In this document: piece after piece, positions 26,011 through 35,806 of the stretch
How positions within the stretch are numbered: the first letter of the stretch is position 1
Layout of the letters: each line of letters opens with the position of its first letter
DNA from: Alphaproteobacteria bacterium
GTDB taxonomy: Bacteria > Pseudomonadota > Alphaproteobacteria > Rhizobiales > Xanthobacteraceae
DNA length: 64,000 nt
Direction: 5' to 3'
Assembly (NCBI GenBank): GCA_005884685.1
Contig: VBAH01000076.1
Coordinates: forward strand, 1 to 64,000
Translations under genes and position numbers: made by a program
Notes under the pieces: model-generated
What the model was told of the DNA's origin: nothing
Databases searched by the model: none
What the model saw: the letters and a program-made list of their open reading frames with translations, nothing else

Positions 26011-26799
26011 TCAATGCACGACCACGTCGTTCATGCGCCGCGGTTCTTGCCGGCCATTCTCGCGGGTGGGAGCGGTGTCGTAGAATTCCAACCCGAGAAC
26101 CCGCCGCATTTCAGCATCGCCAACAAGTGCATCCGCCGAAACCCCGAATGTGGGGTTCTCGATCGGCCGAATGTAGACAGGCGTGACATTCGCAAGCAGT
26201 GCGATGCGCGCGCCTTGCGAACGGTTAGCCGTGCAATCGTGCCAGCACAGCGCATGCGAGATCACGAGAGCACCGGCATCGGCGACAATGGGAACGCATT
26301 TGTCGGCCCCCGGAACATGCTCGGGTTTGCGCCGCAGTTTTTGCGAGCCGGGCACGAAATACGGAGCTCCGTTGTCGACGCGAAAATCGTCCAGCGCCCA
26401 GATCGCCTGAATTCCGAGCGGCGGGAATGCGGGGAGCGGGTCCCGCATGAGAAAATAGGGATAGTCGACGTGGATGCCGACGGTGTCGTGTCCGGGCTCG
26501 AGAATGTGAGCGGAGAAGCCGCTGATGCAAACCGCCTCGTTGGCAAGAAACAGGCGCGCGATCTCGAATACGGGCGAGCGCTCCAGCAGGCGCCAAAAAA
26601 CCGGATCTTCGTGCAGGAGCCCGTAGACCCGCTCGCGGTTTTCCTCGCGCAGCGTACGGCCGGCAGCACGCTGGCGTGCCATGATCTGGGTCAGCCGATC
26701 GCGTGCTTCGACAAGCAGCTCCGCGGGAACGGCGTGCGGCAACACCGCGAAACCCGTCCCCGCCGTAAGTTCCGCGACAACTGCCGCCGGATCCGTCAT
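26011..26799 (-). CDS. Phytanoyl-CoA dioxygenase (PhyH) family Fe(II)/2-oxoglutarate oxygenase
   Basis: A 262-aa oxygenase. The iron triad is His110 and Asp112 in GIHVDYPYF, with the distal His187 in SHALCWHDC. Arg198 (ANRSQGAR) is placed to bind 2-oxoglutarate. PhyH homologues in natural-product clusters hydroxylate, desaturate or epimerise their substrates. ATG 26799 is chosen because AAGGAGGT lies 10 nt upstream; a GTG at 26829 is in frame but has no such site. It sits between the carbamoyltransferase and the nucleotidyltransferase. Confidence 0.87.
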   Translation of the reverse strand: MTDPAAVVAELTAGTGFAVLPHAVPAELLVEARDRLTQIMARQRAAGRTLREENRERVYGLLHEDPVFWRLLERSPVFEIARLFLANEAVCISGFSAHILEPGHDTVGIHVDYPYFLMRDPLPAFPPLGIQAIWALDDFRVDNGAPYFVPGSQKLRRKPEHVPGADKCVPIVADAGALVISHALCWHDCTANRSQGARIALLANVTPVYIRPIENPTFGVSADALVGDAEMRRVLGLEFYDTAPTRENGRQEPRRMNDVVVH

Positions 26800-26886
26800 G
26801 CTTGCCGGGACCTCCTTCAGAGATGCCACGTCGCGAACTTATCGTGGACCGCAACTAAAGGCAACTCATTGGGACTCAGCACCAAC

Positions 26887-28902
26887 CTAAGCGGACCACG
26901 TTTCGTTCGCGTCATCGGATGCTGTTGCCATCAGCGGCAATGTCAGCGACGCAATTCGTGCAGTGCACAACCGCTCGACTGCGGCCCTCAGAACCGGCGT
27001 GCGTGCAAATCCATTCTCGCTGAGCCGGGTCACGAGCCCGGGCCGCGGCGACTGTGCCAGCAGCAGTGCGTGCAGCTGTTCCGGAATGTCGATAGGATCA
27101 TGCCGATACGACCGGATACGATAGCCGTCATCGATCAGCTCTTCGCGCCCGCGGCTGCGTTGCAGCCAATAGCGGCGGCGGCCATCGTCTTCCTCGGCTC
27201 CCAGCTCGAACGGCTCGTGCCACACGAGAACCAGGCGGTCCCAGGTCCGTGAATCCGGCGGGAACGCCGTCAGGTATTGCGCGGCACGGGTGAGCACCCA
27301 ATTGTGCAGCACCAGCGTGTCAATTGACGAGCATACGAAGGTCTTCAGCGCGTCCTCCGGCGTTTCCACGATGGGCTCGCTGACATTGAGCGACGTGTTG
27401 AGCAGGACCGGCACTCCGGTGACGGCACGGAATGCGGCGATCAGGTCATACAGTTCCGGATTTCGTTGCCGGTTGACGAGCTGCACGCGAGCGGTCCCGT
27501 CGACATGCGTCACCGCCGCCAGGCGGTCCTGCGCGCAGCCGCGCACGCGCGCGATGAATTGCATTGCCTCGCCGCCGGGGACCACGTCTTCAAACCAGGC
27601 GTGAGCCTCTTCCTCCAGCACCGCCGGCGCGAACGGGCGGAAGAACTCGCGATACTTCACGCGCGCATTGAGACGGTCCTTCGTCGCGGCCGTTCGCGGA
27701 TCCGCCAGGATGCTTCGGTGTCCGAGCGCGCGCGGCCCGAACTCGCTCGCGCCCTGGAAAAAACCGACGACGGCACCTTCGGCGATCGCGCTTGCGACCC
27801 GGGGCGCATCGTAAGACTCGGCCGGCGCGACCAGTCCCTGCGCACGGTACGAGGCGATCGCGGCCTCGATGCGCGCCGGCGAATAACGCATTCCCAGAAA
27901 AGGGGTCGGGCGGCTCAGATTCGGCTTGGCTTCCGCCAGCGTGTGCCAGCCATAATACGCACAGCCGACCGCGATCGAGCTGTCGCCGGGCCCGAACGGC
28001 ACGAATACCTCGGCGAACGGGCCCTCCCGCGCCAGCCGGGCGGCTGCGACGCAATTGAGTGCGGCGCCTCCGGCAAAACAAAGGCGGCTTTGCGCCGTCG
28101 TCGCGTGGAGCCAATGCGCAATGTGCAGCAAGGCCTCCTCGAATTGCAGCTGCACGGTCGCGGCAAGATTGGCGTATTCCTGTTGATGCGTGCCGATGTC
28201 CCCGGCCGCCAGATCGCTTAACCGGAAAATCCAGTCGCGGCTGACGGCCACGCTGCCGTCGGCTGCGGGACCGAGAATGGCGCCGTAGCGCGGGTCGCTG
28301 CGCCCGAGCGCCGCGAGACCCATGACCTTGCTCTCCTGTTGATCGCGCCCAAAGAGGAGCTGGCTCAGAAACCAATAGGGGGCGGCGACGCCATCCGTCC
28401 CCGAAAAGGGTCCGCGCCCGCGCGCGCTGACCCATTTTTTCAGCGGCTGCAGGCAACCGTCGCGGAAGACATATGCGCTTTCCTTTTCGAGCGCGTAGTC
28501 GGAGCGGTCGCAGCAGACGTCGCGCTCCGCGTCGCCAAGCTCGCGCAGGAAACTGCCTTCACCGTCGACGACGAGGACGGCAGCCTGCGCAAACCCGCTC
28601 AACGCGGCGGCCGCCCAGGCATGCGCCAGATGATGCCCGATGCGTGTTTCGCGCGGCGAGAAGACGACAGAGCCGCGCAGATTGCCGATGTCGCAGACCA
28701 CGACGCGATCGATGCGTTCGAGCGGTATCCCTTCCGCCTGCAACACATAGTTCACGACGTCGGACAGGCCACCACGTCCATTCTCGTGCTTGCAGCGCGT
28801 CAGGCGCTCGCGCTCGATAGCGAACCGGATCTGGCCATCCCGCAACAGGCAGGCACTGGCGTCATGCGAGGTGTGCAGGCCGAGCACGTAAGTGGGCGCC
28901 AT
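26887..28902 (-). CDS. NodU/CmcH/TobZ-type O-carbamoyltransferase
   Basis: A 671-aa enzyme of full family length. The YrdC-like kinase-fold N-part starts YVLGLHTSHDASACLL and has GHHLAHAWAAAALSGF (the metal and nucleotide His residues). LCFAGGAALNCVAAARL and GDSSIAVGCAYYGW lie in the middle. The C-terminal carbamoyl domain has FQGASEFGPRALGHRSILAD and LNTSLNVSEPIVETPEDAL. These enzymes use carbamoyl phosphate and ATP to make carbamoyl-AMP and then carbamoylate a hydroxyl (tobramycin 6'', Nod factor, cephem). ATG 28902 follows the aaRS-like stop by 10 nt; an in-frame GTG at 28911 is possible. Confidence 0.92.
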   Translation of the reverse strand: MAPTYVLGLHTSHDASACLLRDGQIRFAIERERLTRCKHENGRGGLSDVVNYVLQAEGIPLERIDRVVVCDIGNLRGSVVFSPRETRIGHHLAHAWAAAALSGFAQAAVLVVDGEGSFLRELGDAERDVCCDRSDYALEKESAYVFRDGCLQPLKKWVSARGRGPFSGTDGVAAPYWFLSQLLFGRDQQESKVMGLAALGRSDPRYGAILGPAADGSVAVSRDWIFRLSDLAAGDIGTHQQEYANLAATVQLQFEEALLHIAHWLHATTAQSRLCFAGGAALNCVAAARLAREGPFAEVFVPFGPGDSSIAVGCAYYGWHTLAEAKPNLSRPTPFLGMRYSPARIEAAIASYRAQGLVAPAESYDAPRVASAIAEGAVVGFFQGASEFGPRALGHRSILADPRTAATKDRLNARVKYREFFRPFAPAVLEEEAHAWFEDVVPGGEAMQFIARVRGCAQDRLAAVTHVDGTARVQLVNRQRNPELYDLIAAFRAVTGVPVLLNTSLNVSEPIVETPEDALKTFVCSSIDTLVLHNWVLTRAAQYLTAFPPDSRTWDRLVLVWHEPFELGAEEDDGRRRYWLQRSRGREELIDDGYRIRSYRHDPIDIPEQLHALLLAQSPRPGLVTRLSENGFARTPVLRAAVERLCTARIASLTLPLMATASDDANETWSA

Positions 28903-28912
28903 CGCGCGCACC

Positions 28913-29815
28913 CTACAGCATCCCGCGCGCGGCCTGCGGCCAGCCGGAACGCTCGAAGCCGTGGTGCGCCAGAAACAGGTGAACCAGACGATTGAGACCT
29001 ATTCCGCAACATCCGCTGGCAAGCTGGGCGCCGCTCTGCGCCGTAATGCCGAACTCATCGATGAGCGAGTCGGCTTCCACCGAGCAGCCGGCCACCTCCA
29101 GCCAACGATCGGCCCCGAGCGGCACCTCGACGTCGTGCACCGGCACGTCGTCCGGGGTCGCCGCGACGGCGCGCAGGGACGCCATTTCCGGCGATTCGAG
29201 ACAGCCGATGCCCACCACGACGCGCCAGGGAAGCGCCAGGACGTCCAGAAAACCCGTGATTTCCTGACGCACCAAATGCCGCAGCCGCGGAACGTCGCCG
29301 CGCCGTCCGAGGAATGCGCACTCGACGCGCAGGAACTCGCGCGTCCTGATGGCGTCCTCGAGCTCGTTGGGATCTTCGTTGCGCCATGTCCAACCGCCGA
29401 GTGTCTCGATCATCTTCACCGGCAAATTTTCGTCGGCGAGGCTTTGCCCGCGAAACAGCTCGTACATCGTGATGTTCTGCAGCGGGTCGAGGAAACCAAG
29501 CAAAGCCGAGTTTTCCTCCAGCGCAACGACGCCGTAGGTGAGCCCGGGCCGATATGTGCTCAGCCGGAGGTTGTCCGCGAGCCGGAGAGGCAATATCCGC
29601 GGAAACGCGAATTCCTCAAACCCGAGGGTGCTTCTGACGGTACGGACATATTCGGCTTGAAAGGCGCGAAAAAGATCAACCCAGCCGCCGGCATACACCC
29701 ACTGACCGGGGCCGAAGGGGCGCAACCATCGGCGCGACTGGCTTTCCGCTTTCACGTCGAAGCGCGGCTGGCGCGGCGGGATGGCAGAGCGTGCCACCGG
29801 CTCGCCTTCCTCCAT
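28913..29815 (-). CDS. Class II aminoacyl-tRNA-synthetase-like amino acid ligase
   Basis: A 300-aa protein of only the class II catalytic core. Motif 2 is WRNEDPNELEDAIRTREFLR followed by VEC (Arg145, Arg158, Glu165). Motif 3 is SGCCGIGLNRLVHLFL (residues 267-282). No anticodon-binding domain is present. Cys166 and Cys269/270 fall near the zinc-ligand positions of archaeal-type SerRS. Close functional analogues are the SerRS-like amino acid:carrier-protein ligases first described in Bradyrhizobium, but no carrier-protein gene is nearby, so the aminoacyl acceptor may be a small molecule. ATG 29815 has GGAGGT 5 nt upstream. It is the first gene of the minus-strand cluster. Confidence 0.75.
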   Translation of the reverse strand: MEEGEPVARSAIPPRQPRFDVKAESQSRRWLRPFGPGQWVYAGGWVDLFRAFQAEYVRTVRSTLGFEEFAFPRILPLRLADNLRLSTYRPGLTYGVVALEENSALLGFLDPLQNITMYELFRGQSLADENLPVKMIETLGGWTWRNEDPNELEDAIRTREFLRVECAFLGRRGDVPRLRHLVRQEITGFLDVLALPWRVVVGIGCLESPEMASLRAVAATPDDVPVHDVEVPLGADRWLEVAGCSVEADSLIDEFGITAQSGAQLASGCCGIGLNRLVHLFLAHHGFERSGWPQAARGML

Positions 29816-30026
29816 GATGCACCTCCGCACACAGCCGCCCGATGACAGCCAAACGTTACATCCAGGCGGGAAACAATGGAAGATGGTAACGCCCGAGAGG
29901 CCGGCAGGAGATCAGAGCGGCCGCTGGCTTTGCCGATAAGCAACAGCGCGTGCGGCCCTCCCGCCCGACCGACGGACAACGAGCCCGGGTGCAGGCGGAT
30001 CGGTTGAACCAGACAGGCGAGGCGCT

Positions 30027-32453
30027 TCAGGCGGCGCCGTTATCGCTGTCTGAACGAAGCTTGGCGGCGCGGGATGCCAGTGTTGCCGCGAACGGCCGAA
30101 CAGGTTGCGGATGGACGCGTCCTGCTGCCGGTTGCGGGTCTGGTCGAACGGAGGTGTCCGCCGTTTCGCCTGCATTGCGGACGACGGAAGACGGTCCAGC
30201 GACGAAATAACCGCCGTCAGCCGAGCGGCGTGCACTCTCGCGAATCTTGGACCGAATGTCGCTGCGGCTCTCCGAGCCTTTCGGCGGTGAGATTGACCCG
30301 GCCGGCAAATCCGCCGGCGTGTAAGCGCTTGTTGCGGCGCCCCCCGTGGTGGCAAGCCTGAGAGTCGAATGGGGTTCGGGGCCCGGCGATCTGGGCTGCA
30401 GCCGTTCCGAGGGCGGCATTTCGGCAGAAGTCGCCGTGGATTCAGTCACGATTTGCTCGATCTCGCCGAGCGCTTCCGGCAGCAGCAACAGGGACCCACC
30501 CAGCCGACGCCATGCCGATCTGTTGCGCACCAGATGTCTTATGATCTGGGTTGCGTTCTCCTTTATCTCGGGCGTCAGATCCTGGCCGAATGTCTTCGGC
30601 AGCAGGGCCGAGCCGTTCCGGTTGTCCCTTGCGGCATGAAGGATGGATTTTGCCGCCACAACCATGGGCGCATCACCCGGTCGCACAGCCCAGTTCACGC
30701 GCATGAACGCGCGATCGCCGGTATGCCGCTCGAGGCGACGCGAACGTCCCCCGAGATCGCCGAGAATCGATAACAGCAGAACGAAGATGTCCTGTGCGAA
30801 CGCGATGGCCGCGCCGAGCCGGGCGGCATTGCTGGCGCCGGGCTCGAACAGGCTGAATGCTGCATTCCGCGTCTGGCTGAAGGAATCCTGGCGCAAGGTG
30901 TTGGTTTGAACGAAGCGCCGGACGCGCTCCTGAAGGTCTTCAGTTTGGGCACCGGCTTGCGAACCGAGGGCGATACAAGGCTGCACCACGGTCGCTTGGG
31001 CCTTGTCTAAGGCCTGCGCGAGCACTTCGCGGCGCTGAGGGCCGTCGAACCCTTGAACTTTTCGCGCTTCCACCACGATGTCGCCGAGCTTTCGATTGGC
31101 GACCTCGGCGGAGCACTGCTGCAGGAACGTATCCTGCGCCGTCTTCATGTCGGGGCGGCCGCGAATCGCAAGCGCGACCGAGTCGGAGCGGCAACTGGTG
31201 CCCGCAAGTCGTTCGGTTGCTTTCTGCACGCTGCGCAAGGGCTCGACAATGCGCGCGCAGACTTCTGTCAGTGCCTCATACGTCGTCGGATTCGGATCGC
31301 TGGTAAATGCCGTGCGGCGGGCGCTGAACTGCTGGCGCAATTGTTCGACTGCCTGCTCGCCCGAGGCCGGCGTTTCGGATGCCGATTGACCGATCAGCAC
31401 CTTGGCCGTTTCGATCGATTTGCCCGCATCCGCGGCGCCGCGGTCGAGCGCGTCGATCGACTTCTGCAGGTCGGCAATCTTGCTCTCGATCGCTTTGCGT
31501 CTCGCCTCGAGCGGCCCGATGGTCTCCTTGCTTATTCTGGCGATCTGGACTTCGCGGGTTTTCGCCAGGTCCTTTTGCCTGTTGCACACAGTACCGCATC
31601 CCGGCGGACGCCCTTCTGCGCCCTCAGCCTCTTCCTTTGCTGCCGCCTCCAGCGCCGCGCGCCGCTCCTGGTCTAATCGCTCGACCTGATTTCGGAACGG
31701 TTCGATCGACCGCTGCACTGTTACAAGTTCCGCCTCCTGCACCCTGATCTGATCCTGAATCGCGGTTTTCTGCTGCTTCGCGGCCTCGATCTGCCGTTCA
31801 AGATTGCCGATATCGGCGCGTGCTTGTTCGGCTTTCTTATTCTGCGCTGCCAACTCAGCGGAAACGCGATCGGCAATGCTCTTTTTCGTATCGGGATTCT
31901 TCGCTTCATCGTCGACCGTGGCCAAGCCGCTCAGGTAACTTTGAACGGAGGCCTGCTGAACGATGCCGGCTGCAGAGGCGTCATAAGCCGTCGAAACGCG
32001 CTTGCGCAGATCCGGCAACACCCGCTCGGCGAACGTCAGCGGCTGCTGTTCGGCGACCAGCCGATCCTCGCCGCCTTGAAACAGGCGATTGAAATAGAAA
32101 TTGAAGGAAAAGAACCAGCAGATGAACAGCATCAACAGGAACGTTCCGCCAAGAAAAGCATAGCGGATCACCGCGGTGCCGGGGCTGGTCCCCATGGCGA
32201 TCTCATCGCGCCGCCCGGTGGCGAGACGCGCGATATCCTTGCCAATGATCCACGAGGTGGCGATCAGCACGGTCTGCGCCAGCACGGTCATGACAGCCGC
32301 GACCGGTATGTTGCCGAAGATCGCGTGCATGCCGAAGAACGTCGTGACCATTGTGGCGATCGACGCGATGCCGATGCCCATAACGACCCAGTTGAACCGC
32401 ACGCCGACCTTTCCGTCAGACATCGCGTCCGTCGCCTCGTCTTGCCTCATCAT
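30027..32453 (-). CDS. Membrane protein with long periplasmic or cytoplasmic coiled coil (DUF4407-like layout)
   Basis: An 808-aa protein. Residues ~20-120 hold three or four spans (WVVMGIGIASIATMVTTFFG, VAAVMTVLAQTVLIATSWII, YAFLGGTFLLMLFICWFFSF). A coiled coil of ~170 residues follows (AEQARADIGNLERQIEAAKQ, QVERLDQERRAALEAAAKEE), then a Cys-containing helical part, another span (AFAQDIFVLLLSILGDLG) and a Ser/Pro-rich ~150-residue tail. The span/coil/span order recalls DUF4407. It is last in the SEDS/PBP/actin-like/GTPase series, 99 bp after the SEDS gene. Confidence 0.78.
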   Translation of the reverse strand: MMRQDEATDAMSDGKVGVRFNWVVMGIGIASIATMVTTFFGMHAIFGNIPVAAVMTVLAQTVLIATSWIIGKDIARLATGRRDEIAMGTSPGTAVIRYAFLGGTFLLMLFICWFFSFNFYFNRLFQGGEDRLVAEQQPLTFAERVLPDLRKRVSTAYDASAAGIVQQASVQSYLSGLATVDDEAKNPDTKKSIADRVSAELAAQNKKAEQARADIGNLERQIEAAKQQKTAIQDQIRVQEAELVTVQRSIEPFRNQVERLDQERRAALEAAAKEEAEGAEGRPPGCGTVCNRQKDLAKTREVQIARISKETIGPLEARRKAIESKIADLQKSIDALDRGAADAGKSIETAKVLIGQSASETPASGEQAVEQLRQQFSARRTAFTSDPNPTTYEALTEVCARIVEPLRSVQKATERLAGTSCRSDSVALAIRGRPDMKTAQDTFLQQCSAEVANRKLGDIVVEARKVQGFDGPQRREVLAQALDKAQATVVQPCIALGSQAGAQTEDLQERVRRFVQTNTLRQDSFSQTRNAAFSLFEPGASNAARLGAAIAFAQDIFVLLLSILGDLGGRSRRLERHTGDRAFMRVNWAVRPGDAPMVVAAKSILHAARDNRNGSALLPKTFGQDLTPEIKENATQIIRHLVRNRSAWRRLGGSLLLLPEALGEIEQIVTESTATSAEMPPSERLQPRSPGPEPHSTLRLATTGGAATSAYTPADLPAGSISPPKGSESRSDIRSKIRESARRSADGGYFVAGPSSVVRNAGETADTSVRPDPQPAAGRVHPQPVRPFAATLASRAAKLRSDSDNGAA

Positions 32454-32552
32454 GGCATCCCCAGGCCGGGTCGGCCCTTTTCCTATGCGCTGGAAAGCGT
32501 ACTAAACGTCAAAGTTGCGTACAATAATGTCAAAAATAGAAAGAGAAGGCCC

Positions 32553-35500
32553 TCACGGGTAGGGGGGCGGCGAACGATAAGCCACGATGCGCGGCCGGTG
32601 TGCGGTGTAGCGCAGCGCCAGGATGATGGTGATAAGGCACGGCAATGCCATGAGCTGATGATGGCTGGTTCCCGCCGAGAGGAACGTCATCGGCTGTCCC
32701 ATCACGGGGAGCAGGCCCAGAACGTTCGACCAAGAAATGGTCCAATGCAGCAGGAGAAGCATACCCGTTCCGACGATCAGGACCGCAAGTAACTGCCGCA
32801 CCAGGCCTTCGGCACTCTGCTGCTCCGAGGTCTGGCGCAGCCGCCGGTAACCATAAATCACGATAAGCAGCAGCGCGCCCTGCATCGTCATCAGCAGCGC
32901 CGCGGCATCCGCGCCGTGGCGTCCGATCAGGTAGGCGGCGGCAAAATCGTTCTGCACCACCGGGACACGGATGGGTTCGGCCGGATCCAGCAGCGCACGG
33001 CGCGCGCGCGCGCCGGTTTCGGGATCCTTCTGCGTGTCAGTGCCGCGGGCCATGAGGCTCGTGCACAGCGTCTTATGGCCTCGCGCGAAGCCAAAGGCGT
33101 CCTCAAGATGGCGCATGAGCCACGCTCCGGCTCGCCCCACCCAGTTGCTGCCGTCCGGGATCATGTCATCGCTCGCGCGGCAATCGGCATTTGCGATCAC
33201 CACGCGCGAACGGATGAGCTGGAAGCCGATATCGCGAAAGCGCGCGACGTCCAGGGTTTCGCCGTTAGCGGCCGCAGTGTCGCGTACGGGATAGCCAAGG
33301 TCGATCCAGGTGAGAATCCGCTCCACCGGCACACGCCGGCCCCGCCCCAGCGCCTTCTGCAGGGCATCGAGTTGCTCGGTCCGCGTCTCTGGCCAATACG
33401 GAGGATCGAGATCGAGAAACTGCGACATCAGATTGGTGGCATTGGTCGCCATAATCAGCGTCGCCGGGACCGAGAGTACGACGCCAAGGACGACGGCCGC
33501 ACACAAGATCCAGCCGCGCGAGATTCGTGGCCGCGCGAGAAAAAACAGCAGCCGATGATCGACCCGCGGCCTGAAGCGCATTGGAATACGTCGACGCTCG
33601 ACATACTCACCCAGCCGCTGCGACATCCAGGCGAACGCTGCCGGCATGATGCGCAGGACGACGAGCCCCCCGGTGAGCAGCAGCACGATCAGCGTGGGAG
33701 AATAATCGCTGCGCAAGATCGGCGAGAAGAACAGCAGCGCGGTGAACAGCAGCAGCACGATGAGCGAGAGCAGCTTCGCCCCGCCGCGGCGCCGGATCGA
33801 AAGGGTGCGCGAGGTTCTGGTCATCGCCATGAGCAGCACGCCGCAGATAGCGAGCACGGCAAACTTGCCGGCCTCCACCGGCTGGATCCCGGCAACGCCT
33901 TGTTGGCCACCGATCAGAAGCCATGCGAGGAAGGCGCCCGCAATCAAGCCAACCGGAGCCCAGCGAACCAAAAAATAGAAGGTCCAGCGCAGCAAGCCTT
34001 GCGATGAAGTGGCGCGGTTTCCGACCACGAGCTCTTCGACGACCGGGCGAAGCGCATAGATCGGCGCGCTCGCGACCGCCACGACAAAAGGTGGCAGCAA
34101 ATCGAGGAAGAGCAGCTTATGCTTGGCGAAGTAAGCCACCCAATGCGTGTTGTCGCCATCGAGCGCCATGCTCGCCATTGAGATCGCGCCGATCCCGGCG
34201 ATCACGGTGAAGACGGCCCAGAAGAGCCCGAGCACGATGCCTGCCTCGGCAAGCAGGAGCGCGAGGCCGGCGAGCAGCCAATTGAGCAGGGTGGCGGCGA
34301 AGGCCCATCGTCCGTCGAACCAGCGCAGATTGAGGAGCTCGGCGATCTCGGGGGCGAGTGCCAGCGCGCAGGCCGCCAGCGTCAGCGCCAGTGCGATCAG
34401 TCCCCTGCCAATCCGGGCGCCAGGCAGCGGGGAGCGGGATCCGAGCAAGCCGCGGATCGCGCTCGGGAGCCGCGTGAACCAGACGATCAGCAGCAGGGCG
34501 AGCATCGCCACCGTCAGCCGCCACACGCTCTCCCCGCGCGACAGGACCAACGAGGTATCCCGCCCAAGATAGCGCGCGAGGACGTGGAACGGCTCGGACG
34601 GCTTCCAGCTCAAGCTCCCGGTCGCGGGCTTGGCCAGAACGTCGGGGCAGCCCTCGACATCGCCTGCGGGCTTGGTGCTATCTCTGCGCAGCCAGCCGCA
34701 ATCACTCTCCGAGAAGAGCGGTATTTTCTCGCGCGCCGCAATTCGTACCGACGCGACGCGCGTGCGTCCCTGCCCGGCAATGGTCGTGGTCACTGCATAG
34801 GACGCGCGGCCCGCAACGAAGCCGGTCACCGCACCGTGTCCCAACTCATCCGGCGCATCGAGACGCCAGCTCAGGCCGCCGAAGCCGGCCGCGTGCCCCT
34901 GCGGTCCGTCGAACGCGATCAACAAATGGTTGCGGCGGCGCGCCTCGACCGGAACCAGATAGAAACGTTGTTCCCGCCAGCGATAGGTCACGGCCAGTTG
35001 ACGCCATCCAATCCCCGGTGCCGCCCCGATCTGCCATGTGCGCTGATCGCGGCAGGTGTACTCGCCGCCGATCATCAGCACGCGCCGCTCGTCGGGGCCG
35101 AGCCGGGGAAAGATCGGCAAAATCCAGCGCAGCGCGAATTCAGAAATCCGCTCGAGCCCTTCGGGCGCGCGGCAGATGCCCGGCTGGGGCGGCTCGACTG
35201 CGCCGGTCTTGACGGCGGCCAGGTTCTCCTCCGCGCCGCTGAGTGAAAGGCGGAATTGCCGCGTCGTTCCGCCTTGGGTCAAGCGGAGATCGAAACCGCT
35301 TCGGGTGATGTCCGAAAAGGTCAGCGTCGCGCGCGCGACCGTGACGGTGCTCGTCTTGTCGGGTGCAAGCGGGAAGCGTTCCGCGGCGCCGCTGCTTGGT
35401 GCTGCCGTGCCGCGGCCGAACTGCAGCGACAGGCGACGCTCGTCCGCCACGTTTCGTATGAACACGCCACTGGCGCCTTGCGGCAGCGCGCGGTGCTCGA

Positions 35501-35801
35501 TCGCAATGTGCCGCGCCTCCGCGGAGTCGCCGCCGCGCGGCTGCATCAGCGCCACCCGTCCGATCTCGACTGTTTGGCCGATCGGTACCGTCACGGCGAG
35601 CTGATCGAGTCCGAATACCTTGTCGTTGTTGTTTGCTTCGAGCGCCTGATGGGCCGTCCACCACCAAAATACGATCACCACGATCGCGCAGCCGATGACC
35701 GCACGCACAAGCAATGCCGGAAGGCTCGCGACGCGCTGTAGCCGCGGCCGGCGCGGGTCTGCGCCGAACGGCTTGAGCAGGTAAAGCAGTGTCGAAGCCA
35801 C
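32553..35801 (-). CDS. 1082-aa polytopic membrane protein with C-terminal SEDS (FtsW/RodA-like) domain
   Basis: GTG 35801 is set by GGGAGGT 7 nt upstream. One span (ALLVRAVIGCAIVVIVFWWW) leads to ~450 extracytoplasmic, beta-rich residues. About ten or more spans follow. The C-terminal ~450 residues carry SEDS marks: AGIQPVEAGKFAVLAI (~635; FtsW QPSExxK), SDYSPTLIVLLLTG, VQNDFAAAYLIGRHG (~950; catalytic-Asp loop, EAHTDFIF in FtsW) and NVLGLLPVMGQPMTFLSAGT (~1030; GLLPxTGxxLPFxSxGG). SEDS proteins polymerise lipid II. The large N-terminal part has no counterpart in FtsW or RodA. It starts 5 nt after the transpeptidase gene. Confidence 0.82.
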   Translation of the reverse strand: MASTLLYLLKPFGADPRRPRLQRVASLPALLVRAVIGCAIVVIVFWWWTAHQALEANNNDKVFGLDQLAVTVPIGQTVEIGRVALMQPRGGDSAEARHIAIEHRALPQGASGVFIRNVADERRLSLQFGRGTAAPSSGAAERFPLAPDKTSTVTVARATLTFSDITRSGFDLRLTQGGTTRQFRLSLSGAEENLAAVKTGAVEPPQPGICRAPEGLERISEFALRWILPIFPRLGPDERRVLMIGGEYTCRDQRTWQIGAAPGIGWRQLAVTYRWREQRFYLVPVEARRRNHLLIAFDGPQGHAAGFGGLSWRLDAPDELGHGAVTGFVAGRASYAVTTTIAGQGRTRVASVRIAAREKIPLFSESDCGWLRRDSTKPAGDVEGCPDVLAKPATGSLSWKPSEPFHVLARYLGRDTSLVLSRGESVWRLTVAMLALLLIVWFTRLPSAIRGLLGSRSPLPGARIGRGLIALALTLAACALALAPEIAELLNLRWFDGRWAFAATLLNWLLAGLALLLAEAGIVLGLFWAVFTVIAGIGAISMASMALDGDNTHWVAYFAKHKLLFLDLLPPFVVAVASAPIYALRPVVEELVVGNRATSSQGLLRWTFYFLVRWAPVGLIAGAFLAWLLIGGQQGVAGIQPVEAGKFAVLAICGVLLMAMTRTSRTLSIRRRGGAKLLSLIVLLLFTALLFFSPILRSDYSPTLIVLLLTGGLVVLRIMPAAFAWMSQRLGEYVERRRIPMRFRPRVDHRLLFFLARPRISRGWILCAAVVLGVVLSVPATLIMATNATNLMSQFLDLDPPYWPETRTEQLDALQKALGRGRRVPVERILTWIDLGYPVRDTAAANGETLDVARFRDIGFQLIRSRVVIANADCRASDDMIPDGSNWVGRAGAWLMRHLEDAFGFARGHKTLCTSLMARGTDTQKDPETGARARRALLDPAEPIRVPVVQNDFAAAYLIGRHGADAAALLMTMQGALLLIVIYGYRRLRQTSEQQSAEGLVRQLLAVLIVGTGMLLLLHWTISWSNVLGLLPVMGQPMTFLSAGTSHHQLMALPCLITIILALRYTAHRPRIVAYRSPPPYP

Positions 35802-35806
35802 GGTGC

